Shown: positions 1 to 5,263 of the stretch, in pieces
How the letters are laid out: each line of letters begins with the position of its first letter
How positions within the stretch are numbered: position 1 is the stretch's first letter
Assembly (NCBI GenBank): GCA_965372135.1
Contig: CBDVBD010000180.1
Span: 1 to 5,990 of the forward strand
Length of the DNA: 5,990 nucleotides
DNA from: CBDVBD01 sp965372135
GTDB lineage: Bacteria; Electryoneota; RPQS01; CBDVBD01
Direction of reading: 5' to 3'
Made by a program: the position numbers and the translations under genes
The notes under the pieces: generated by a model
What the model saw: the letters and a program-made list of their open reading frames with translations, nothing else
Told to the model about the DNA's origin: nothing
Databases searched by the model: none

Positions 1-34
1 AGTTGGCAAGTGAGCAAGTGCCCCCCCTTTTATT

Positions 35-56
35 CCCCCCCGGGAACCGGGGGGGG
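35..56. repeat. C7/G8 foldback (GC-only hairpin)
   Basis: Seven C (35-41) are followed by GGGAACC and then eight G (49-56), giving a 7-bp all-GC hairpin with a 7-nt loop. Another C7 tract lies just upstream at 21-27. No T tract follows on either side, so it does not look like an intrinsic terminator. Homopolymer runs of this kind are also prone to sequencing and assembly error. Confidence 0.6.
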
Positions 57-172
57 AGGTTGGAAAGAAACCCGGGTAACAAGTAACCCAGAGTACTCAA
101 CCGTCAGGTTATCCGTCAGGAGCTGGACAGGAATGAATTGTGATGCTATTGCAACTCAGATGTCCAGTTGTT

Positions 173-185
173 TAGTTGACAACTA
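173..185. repeat. Perfect 13-bp palindrome TAGTTGACAACTA
   Basis: TAGTTG and CAACTA are exact reverse complements around a single central A. It contains a TTGACA hexamer at 176-181, but no good -10 box lies 16-18 nt downstream. It could be a regulator operator site or part of a larger RNA fold. The function is unknown and the distance to the mapped promoter at 309 is large. Confidence 0.4.
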
Positions 186-308
186 TAAGCGGGCAAGGAT
201 TGGATGCTCGCCTTACCATCAAGGCAGGGTGTCTTTATACGGCGTCATGGATATTCGTTAGTTTAGGATACGGGTTAGGGATGGGGGTGTAGATTGTTAA
301 AGTGACGC

Positions 309-337
309 TTGACTTTTGGTGCAGTTTTTTCTATATT
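309..337 (+). promoter_or_regulatory. Sigma70-type promoter of the propeller/lamin-tail gene
   Basis: TTGACT (309-314) is followed by a 17-nt spacer and TATATT (332-337). Transcription would start near 343-345, leaving a leader of about 47 nt. The leader carries AAGGAG at 378-383, with 7 nt between it and the ATG at 391. Both boxes match the bacterial housekeeping consensus at five of six positions. Confidence 0.7.
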
Positions 338-390
338 GGTTTTAGTGGTTTTTGAGGACGTCTGGTTAATATTTCATAAGGAGACTCACC

Positions 391-2973
391 ATGAAATTAT
401 CAAAATTGAGACTTTTAAGCGCAGCTGCCATGGTGTTTCTTGTTTCAGCAGTTTGTGTTGGTCAGATGCCGTTGAATCGTGAGATGGATCGAACGGCAAT
501 TTTAGAAGATAATGTGCGCCTTTTGATGGAGTTAAGAACGGGGTCCTCGCAGGTTGGTGCGCGGGGGTGGTTTTCGGGATTGGATCAGCCGGAGGGGATA
601 TTGTTGTGGAATTGGCAGGGGATCGATGATACGGAATGCGTGTCATCGATCGGAGATGTCAACAGCGATGGGTTTCCGGATGTGCTGGCGGAAAATTACG
701 ACGCCGGTGCATCAGGTAACAATTTTACCTGCTTATCCGGACACAGCGAAACTGTCGGTGATGTAGTGTGGTCGGTGCATCCAACCGGAGGACCGAGCAA
801 CAGCGGGGGGTATGGGGATCATTGTGTGAATAGTATTTCCGATATTAGCGGCGACGGGGTTGCTGATGCGCTGTTAGGGACGGCATGGGGGGGGAGGACG
901 GTGTTTGCCATCAACGGCGCTACCGGCACCACGTTATGGTCTTACGACACTTACAATGATCCGGTGGGATCGGGATGGGTGTATGCGGTGGCGCCGATTC
1001 CTGATGTAAATAACGATGGGGTGGACGACGTATTGGCTGGCGTTGGATCCGCCTGCAGGTCCGCGTTTTGCTTTTCCGGCAGTGACGGCACCATGTTATG
1101 GCGGCTTAATGCGCAGGATGCGATTGGGTCGGTACATGCGATTTCTGATGTGAACGGGGACAGTATTCCGGATGCGTTAGCCAGTGCCTGGGGGAATAGC
1201 GCAGACCGGAAAGTGTATTGCATTAGTGGTGCCAGCAGCGGTTCAGCGACTGTACTGTGGAATTATCAGACCGGGGGAGATGTACAACATGTGACGTCGA
1301 TTCCGGATGTGAACAATAACGGCTCGGATGATGTGATTGCGGCGTCGTGGGATGATAATGTCTATTGCTTGGACGGGTCCAGCGGTGCGTTAATCTGGAG
1401 TCATCCCCTTGGGGGCTATGCCAGTCGCGCGGAATCGGTACCGGACGTGGATGGAGATGATGTGTGGGATGTGATTGCCGGAGGATGGTCCAATACGGTG
1501 GTGATGATCAGCGGGGACGATGGGCTGGCGATTTGGACACAATCCTTACCAGGTTCAAATAGCTGGTCAGTAAATAAGTTGGGAGATGTGAACGGCGATG
1601 ATATCAATGATGTGATTATCGGAAATAGCGTCAGCGGTGGCACTGGTGGAACATTGTTCTGCTTGAGTGGAAGTGATGGCGAGATAATTTGGGATTATGT
1701 GACCAACGGGTGGATTAACACGGTGCGGGGGATTGAGGATATAAGCGGGGATTTATTGTATGATGTGATTGCCGGAAATCAGGGGGGACCGGGAGCTTTC
1801 GTGTGGTGTTTTGAAGGGGATACATTGGAAGGCGGGGTGGTGCCGCCGGATCTGAAGATCAGCGAATTTTTGGTAGTGACTGGTGAGGATGAGGCGGTGG
1901 AAATCTACAATCCGACGCAACGGCAGTTCGCATTGGATGATTGGATGATTATTATGATAACGATCGATGATGCCGATACCGTCGTGATCGATTCAGGAGT
2001 CACCATTACGGCTGGGGAATATAAAGTGGTCGATTACACAATCACACCGGGTGTATTTCTACCGGATGACGGGGCAATTATCAAACTTTCCATGCCGGAT
2101 GGGATGACGATTGACAGTGTGGGGTACGGATATATGGGGGGAGCTCCGGCGCCCCCGATTGAGTGGAGTACCGCATTGGATATCAATAATATCGGCAGTT
2201 GGGCGGAACGGTTTTCGGTGGATGCCACACCGACATTGGGATCGGCGAATGACCTGCCCACTGCGGATTTGGGCAATACGGCAGTGGTGTTGAACGAGGT
2301 GTACCCGCTGGAAGGGGAAGGGGATGCGTTTATTGAATTGTATAACGTTACTTCGCAGCCGGTCGATATTTCGGGGTGGCAGGTTTTGGCTGGGACGGAT
2401 TATCAGGTTCCACCTGATGTGACCATTAATGGGAATGGGTATTTTGTATTGTGGGAAAATGATTTTCCCATGGGATTTGGGCTACAGCCGGAGGGGGATA
2501 ATGTCTATTTGATGGATGCAGATGGCGTGCGGTTGGATCAGATGGGATATTGGTTCGGCTGGGTGGGGGATTCGTCCTGGTCGGTGATTCCAGATGGAGA
2601 TCGGAACCTCTTCGAGGGGTATGATCTTGTGACGTCTCCGGATTTCGAACGAGCGGTTCCTACGCCCAATGGGCTTGATGTGCCGGAGGGTGGTGATGTC
2701 GTGGAGGTGCGGTCGTTTCGGTTGGGTCCGGTGTATCCCAATCCGTTTAACGCATCCACGCAGATTCAATATTCCTTGGGTCACCGGGGGGTGATGTCGT
2801 TGATGATTTATGATGTGCTGGGTCGGGAAGTGGCGACATTGGTGACTGGGATGCGGGATGCCGGGATGTATTCGGTGAATTGGCAGGCGGATGGCGTATC
2901 ATCGGGGACCTATTTTGCGGTTTTGAAAGCAGTGGATAGGACGCAAACGTTGAAGTTGACGTTGCTAAAGTAA
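391..2973 (+). CDS. Secreted beta-propeller (FG-GAP/PQQ-like) protein with two lamin-tail domains and T9SS sorting domain
   Basis: An 860-aa exported protein. Residues 1 to about 24 form a signal peptide (basic MKLSKLR, hydrophobic core, likely cleavage before QMP). Residues 70-478 carry eight repeats with a D-x-N/S-x-D-G-x-x-D calcium loop at D89, D151, D205, D253, D306, D352, D399 and D450, most followed by a PQQ-like strand such as CLSGSDG..IW. This predicts an eight-bladed beta-propeller. Residues about 487-617 and 631-758 are two lamin-tail-like domains (KISEFLV...VEIYNPT and VVLNEVYP...IELYNVTSQPVDISGW). Residues 777-860 form a T9SS type A-like C-terminal domain (VYPNPFN, IYDVLGREV, SGTYF, LTLLK). 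The ATG is set by AAGGAG 7 nt upstream. The gene has its own promoter and terminator, so it appears monocistronic. By family knowledge it should be exported to the cell surface or medium. Ligand and role are unknown; adhesion or polymer binding is only a guess. The domain calls rest on motif reading, not on a profile search. Confidence 0.9.
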   Translation: MKLSKLRLLSAAAMVFLVSAVCVGQMPLNREMDRTAILEDNVRLLMELRTGSSQVGARGWFSGLDQPEGILLWNWQGIDDTECVSSIGDVNSDGFPDVLAENYDAGASGNNFTCLSGHSETVGDVVWSVHPTGGPSNSGGYGDHCVNSISDISGDGVADALLGTAWGGRTVFAINGATGTTLWSYDTYNDPVGSGWVYAVAPIPDVNNDGVDDVLAGVGSACRSAFCFSGSDGTMLWRLNAQDAIGSVHAISDVNGDSIPDALASAWGNSADRKVYCISGASSGSATVLWNYQTGGDVQHVTSIPDVNNNGSDDVIAASWDDNVYCLDGSSGALIWSHPLGGYASRAESVPDVDGDDVWDVIAGGWSNTVVMISGDDGLAIWTQSLPGSNSWSVNKLGDVNGDDINDVIIGNSVSGGTGGTLFCLSGSDGEIIWDYVTNGWINTVRGIEDISGDLLYDVIAGNQGGPGAFVWCFEGDTLEGGVVPPDLKISEFLVVTGEDEAVEIYNPTQRQFALDDWMIIMITIDDADTVVIDSGVTITAGEYKVVDYTITPGVFLPDDGAIIKLSMPDGMTIDSVGYGYMGGAPAPPIEWSTALDINNIGSWAERFSVDATPTLGSANDLPTADLGNTAVVLNEVYPLEGEGDAFIELYNVTSQPVDISGWQVLAGTDYQVPPDVTINGNGYFVLWENDFPMGFGLQPEGDNVYLMDADGVRLDQMGYWFGWVGDSSWSVIPDGDRNLFEGYDLVTSPDFERAVPTPNGLDVPEGGDVVEVRSFRLGPVYPNPFNASTQIQYSLGHRGVMSLMIYDVLGREVATLVTGMRDAGMYSVNWQADGVSSGTYFAVLKAVDRTQTLKLTLLK
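598..1824 (+). repeat. Eight degenerate tandem propeller-blade repeats inside the CDS
   Basis: The conserved Asp of successive calcium loops is spaced 62, 54, 48, 53, 46, 47 and 51 residues apart, so each unit is about 46-62 aa. Blade-ending tryptophans occur at W127, W183, W237, W290, W336, W382 and W434. An additional LLWNW (W73) precedes repeat 1, while repeat 8 lacks its own. At DNA level a GATGTGAAC word recurs at the loops starting at 1147, 1306 and 1585, but the repeats are otherwise well diverged, so the array is old and not a recent expansion. Confidence 0.8.
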
Positions 2974-3008
2974 CGAACGTGTGAATCCTCGTAGATTTTA
3001 TCTTAAGT

Positions 3009-3045
3009 TGTGGTGTCGACATTTGAGAGTAGACACCACATTTTT
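3009..3045 (+). terminator. Rho-independent terminator after the propeller gene
   Basis: TGTGGTGTC (3009-3017) pairs perfectly over 9 bp with GACACCACA (3032-3040) around a 14-nt loop and is followed at once by five T (3041-3045). It lies 36 nt after the stop codon. It separates the secreted-protein gene from the transketolase operon. Confidence 0.85.
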
Positions 3046-3074
3046 GTGGTTGATAATTTTTTTTAAGAAAAACG

Positions 3075-3103
3075 TTGAAAATATCGAAAATTGGGATTAT
3101 ATT
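3075..3103 (+). promoter_or_regulatory. Sigma70-type promoter of the transketolase operon
   Basis: TTGAAA (3075-3080), a 17-nt spacer and TATATT (3098-3103), the same -10 hexamer as the promoter at 309-337. The start would fall near 3110, leaving a leader of about 70 nt. A second, weaker pair overlaps it: TTGACT (3103-3108) with CATAAT (3129-3134) at a 20-nt spacing, which is too long to be convincing. Confidence 0.6.
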
Positions 3104-3169
3104 TGACTTTCCACATTTGATGACTCGCCATAATATCAACCATCCAACTATTCGCAAGATTTCGGTATC

Positions 3170-3174
3170 GGAGG
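3170..3174 (+). promoter_or_regulatory. Shine-Dalgarno GGAGG deciding a TTG start
   Basis: A perfect GGAGG ends 4 nt before the TTG at 3179. The spacing is slightly short, but no better site precedes the next in-frame ATG at 3218, where only a weak AAGAG is seen. The longer reading also keeps a family-typical N-terminal helix before the HPGG motif. TTG is therefore the preferred start. Confidence 0.65.
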
Positions 3175-3178
3175 AACG

Positions 3179-4057
3179 TTGCCCACCCTGAACCTTTCGT
3201 TGGACGCTCTAAAAGAGATGACTCGCACAATTCGCCGGGATGTGATTATAATGGTTAACTATGCCCAGAGCGGGCATCCCGGAGGACCGCTGTCGGCAGC
3301 GGATTATTTGACCGCTTTGTGGTTTAATTTTCTGAACGTGGCGCCCCATGATCCAGTGATGGAGCAGCGGGACCGGTTTGTGATGTCCAACGGACATTGT
3401 TCCTCGATCAACTATGCGCTGATGGCGCGGCGGGGATTTTTCAATCCATCGTATCTGTTGACGTTTCGAACCACGGATTCATTGCTCCAGGGACATCCTA
3501 ACTGTATGAAATTGCAGGGGATCGAGATTTCTACCGGCAGTTTGGGGCAGGGATTGTCGGTGGCGCATGGGATGGCATTGGGGATACGGCTTAGGGGATG
3601 GGAATCAACGGTGTACTGCAATTGCGGGGATGGGGAACTGCAGGAGGGGAATATCTGGGAAGCGGTGATGGCGGCGGGGCATTATAAGACCGATAATTTG
3701 ATTGTGTCGGTGGATTTCAATAATGCGCAGATTGACGGGTATGTGGAAGACGTGATGGGGATCGAACCGTTGGCAGAGAAGTTCCGGGCGTTTAACTGGC
3801 GGGTGTTGGAAGCGGATGGGCACCGGATGGAAGATATTTTGCCGGCGTGGCAAGAAGCGAAACGTCTGACCGGGAAGCCGACGGTGATTTTATTTAAGAC
3901 GGAAATGATGCACGGATGCTCGTCGTTTGCCAATATTCCCGGATGGCACGGGCGACCGCCCAAGGATGATGAAGCTCAGCAGATGCTTAAGGAATTGGGC
4001 TACAATGAGAGTTTGGAGGATGCTCGGGCAGGTTATGGAGCACCTGAGTATCCTTAG
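3179..4057 (+). CDS. Transketolase, N-terminal (thiamine-diphosphate binding) subunit
   Basis: A 292-aa chain equivalent to the N-terminal third to half of a full-length transketolase, the usual size for split enzymes of this family. It binds thiamine diphosphate and magnesium and, with its partner, moves two-carbon ketol units between sugar phosphates in the non-oxidative pentose phosphate pathway (cytoplasm). Visible motifs are SGHPGGPLS (31-39, H33), SNGHCS (70-75, H73), QGHP (104-107), STGSLGQG (118-125), the GDG...N cofactor motif with D151, E156 and N181, and GWHG with H257. The D151-N181 and D151-H257 spacings (30 and 106) equal those of the E. coli enzyme as I recall it, so the active site looks intact. 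The start is TTG at 3179 with GGAGG upstream. The next gene supplies the C-terminal half after 94 nt. One variation is MHGCSSF (244-250), where many homologues have a KGKGVSF-like segment. A transketolase specialised for another sugar phosphate cannot be excluded. Confidence 0.93.
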   Translation: MPTLNLSLDALKEMTRTIRRDVIIMVNYAQSGHPGGPLSAADYLTALWFNFLNVAPHDPVMEQRDRFVMSNGHCSSINYALMARRGFFNPSYLLTFRTTDSLLQGHPNCMKLQGIEISTGSLGQGLSVAHGMALGIRLRGWESTVYCNCGDGELQEGNIWEAVMAAGHYKTDNLIVSVDFNNAQIDGYVEDVMGIEPLAEKFRAFNWRVLEADGHRMEDILPAWQEAKRLTGKPTVILFKTEMMHGCSSFANIPGWHGRPPKDDEAQQMLKELGYNESLEDARAGYGAPEYP

Positions 4058-4151
4058 GATTAAATCCGAATCCGAAAGTTGCCGACGCGATTCGAAACAA
4101 CCATTGTGGGCAAGTAAGTTAAGTTGACCACTGCATTTCATTGGGTAAATT
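4058..4151 (+). other. 94-nt spacer between the transketolase subunit genes
   Basis: No terminator is seen, which supports cotranscription. It holds a short tandem ATCCGA repeat (4064-4075) and a possible 6-bp stem CGAATC (4067-4072) with GATTCG (4089-4094). A TTGACC at 4123-4128 has only AAATTG at the right distance, so no independent promoter is claimed. Confidence 0.5.
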
Positions 4152-5141
4152 GTGAGTGTTATGCAACGTACGCCAGCATTGAAAAATATCCTTCCGCCTG
4201 AGGAATGGAAACAGGAGTTGACGCGCAGCGCCTACGCCAACGCGTTGGTTGAATTGGGGCAGGAAAATCCCAACTTAGTGGTACTGGATGCGGATTTGAG
4301 CCAGTCCACCTTGACCAAGTTTTTTGCCGAAGCTTTTCCTGAACGGTTTTTCGAAATGGGAATTGCGGAGCAGAATATGGTCAATACCGCAGCCGGATTG
4401 TCCAAAGTTGGGTATGTTCCGTTTGTGTCCAGCTATGCGATATTTTTGTCCGGACGAGCTTGGGATCAGGTGCGGAATACCGTCGATTATTCTGAATGTA
4501 ACGTGAAGTTGGCGGCGGCTCACGGGGGAATCAGCGTGGGGAAGGATGGACCGTCTCATCAGAGTATGGAAGACTTGTCCAATATGTTGTCGTTGGTGAA
4601 TATGACGGTGCTGGTGCCGTGTGATCACCACGAGACATACAAGATTACCAAGTGGGCGGCACAATACCAGGGTCCGGTGTATTTTCGGCAGGGCAGGGAA
4701 AAGACGGCGTTGATGACTACCGAAGATACTCCGTTTGTGCATGGTAAGGCGTTGGAAATAGTGGAAGGAACCGACGGGACGATTATCGCGTGTGGATTGA
4801 TGGTGCCTCGGGCGGTAATGGCGGCGTATTTATTGGCGGAAGAGGGGATATATCCTCGGGTGTTGAATATGGCGACATTGAAGCCGATCGATGAGGATGC
4901 GATCGTGAAAGCCGCCGGCGAAACCGGGGCAATTGTGACGGCGGAAGAACACAGTATCTACGGGGGATTGGGATCGGTGGTGGCACGCGTGACGGGGGAA
5001 CACCAGCCGGTGCCGGTGAAGGTAATGGGGATTCCTAATATTTATTTGTCGTCGGGACCACCGAAGGAATTATTGGAAATCGCCGGTTTGACTGTGGAAA
5101 ACATCGCTAATTCGCTAAAGGGAGTATTAAAGAAACGGTAA
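4152..5141 (+). CDS. Transketolase, C-terminal subunit (pyrimidine-binding and C-terminal domains)
   Basis: A 329-aa chain that completes the split transketolase. Residues about 20-185 form the pyrimidine-binding domain: LTRSAY (R25), DADLSQST (46-53), MGIAEQN with the catalytic Glu E73 that activates the cofactor aminopyrimidine, HGGISVGKDGPSHQSMEDL (124-142, with D132 and H136), and YFRQGR (177-182, R179 probably contacting sugar phosphate). Residues about 195-329 form the transketolase C-terminal domain (ACGLMVPRA, RVLNMATLKPID, TAEEHSIYGGLGS). Length and order match known split C-subunits. The start is uncertain: GTG at 4152 gives MSVMQRTP, while ATG at 4161, three codons in, is equally possible with a weak GTGAG upstream. 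Neither has a strong ribosome site, so translation may depend partly on the upstream gene. It lies in an operon with the N-subunit and is followed by a terminator. DXS and pyruvate dehydrogenase E1 beta share the fold, but the DGPSHQ and EEHSIYGGLGS motifs beside this partner favour transketolase. Confidence 0.93.
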   Translation: MSVMQRTPALKNILPPEEWKQELTRSAYANALVELGQENPNLVVLDADLSQSTLTKFFAEAFPERFFEMGIAEQNMVNTAAGLSKVGYVPFVSSYAIFLSGRAWDQVRNTVDYSECNVKLAAAHGGISVGKDGPSHQSMEDLSNMLSLVNMTVLVPCDHHETYKITKWAAQYQGPVYFRQGREKTALMTTEDTPFVHGKALEIVEGTDGTIIACGLMVPRAVMAAYLLAEEGIYPRVLNMATLKPIDEDAIVKAAGETGAIVTAEEHSIYGGLGSVVARVTGEHQPVPVKVMGIPNIYLSSGPPKELLEIAGLTVENIANSLKGVLKKR

Positions 5142-5163
5142 GTTTTCACCGCTTGATAATGTG

Positions 5164-5195
5164 AACCGGAACCATGGGATAGTTCCGGTTTTTTT
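5164..5195 (+). terminator. Rho-independent terminator of the transketolase operon
   Basis: AACCGGAAC (5164-5172) pairs perfectly over 9 bp with GTTCCGGTT (5182-5190) around a 9-nt loop, and the T run extends to seven T (5189-5195). It starts 22 nt after the stop codon. Read on the minus strand there is an A run before the stem but no T run after it, so it is expected to act for the plus-strand operon only. Confidence 0.9.
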
Positions 5196-5201
5196 GTGTA
5201 G

Positions 5202-5257
5202 GTCGGGTTCCGAAGCGTAGCGGAGCTAAAAGTCCGTCCACTGACGGAAAACCCGAC
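5202..5257. repeat. 56-nt nested palindromic element (REP-like)
   Basis: Outer arms GTCGGGTT (5202-5209) and AACCCGAC (5250-5257) are perfect 8-bp complements. Inside lie two further hairpins: CCG (5210-5212) with CGG (5221-5223), and TCCGTC (5233-5238) with GACGGA (5243-5248) closed by a CACT tetraloop. The whole folds as a three-way junction on either strand. It sits between two convergent genes, 6 nt after the transketolase terminator and 6 nt before the stop codon of the minus-strand gene, a classic place for repetitive extragenic palindromes. Only one copy is in this window, so its repetitive nature is inferred. Confidence 0.6.
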
Positions 5258-5263
5258 ATAAGG

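Larger units (their letters stand above)
1..308. other. Non-coding leader region with hairpins, no convincing gene
   Basis: No gene is supported here. The frame starting at base 1 stays open to a TAG at 259-261, but it encodes a low-complexity Pro/Gly stretch from the C/G tracts, then a sequence with no recognisable motif, and no ribosome site precedes its GTG at position 10. What can be seen is structure. There is a C7/G8 foldback at 35-56, a direct repeat CCGTCAGG at 101-108 and 113-120, a 7-bp stem CTGGACA/TGTCCAG (123-129 with 161-167), a perfect palindrome at 173-185, and a 7-bp stem GCGGGCA/TGCTCGC with one G-U pair (189-195 with 205-211). It may be an untranslated RNA, the remnant of a gene, or ordinary intergenic DNA. 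None of the common RNA families I can recognise by eye (tRNA, tmRNA, SRP, RNase P) fits. Confidence 0.5.

Noticed and set aside
176..204. TTGACA as a promoter
   Set aside because: The -10 positions 16-18 nt downstream read ATTGGA-like sequence, which is a poor match. The site is better described as a palindrome.
10..261. Open frame of 83 codons starting at GTG
   Set aside because: No ribosome site. The first part is Pro/Gly from C/G homopolymers and the rest has no motif or domain look. The frame is also open upstream to the window edge, so a broken gene end cannot be fully excluded.
265..290. G-quadruplex in GGGTTAGGGATGGGGG
   Set aside because: Only three runs of three or more G are present. 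A fourth run at suitable distance is missing.
451..456. Possible lipobox cysteine (C22) in the signal peptide of the propeller protein
   Set aside because: The residues before Cys are S-A-V. Lipoboxes need a small residue (G, A or S) at -1, so signal peptidase I cleavage is preferred.
2747..3157. Minus-strand frame of 136 codons
   Set aside because: It lies antisense to the sorting domain and then crosses the terminator and promoter of the plus strand. Its composition is typical of an antisense shadow.
4275..4742. Minus-strand frame of 155 codons
   Set aside because: Entirely antisense to the conserved transketolase C-subunit, and His/Arg-rich as expected for a shadow frame.
5202..5257. Terminator for the minus-strand beta-helix gene
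   Set aside because: On the minus strand no T run follows the hairpin, so intrinsic termination is not supported.
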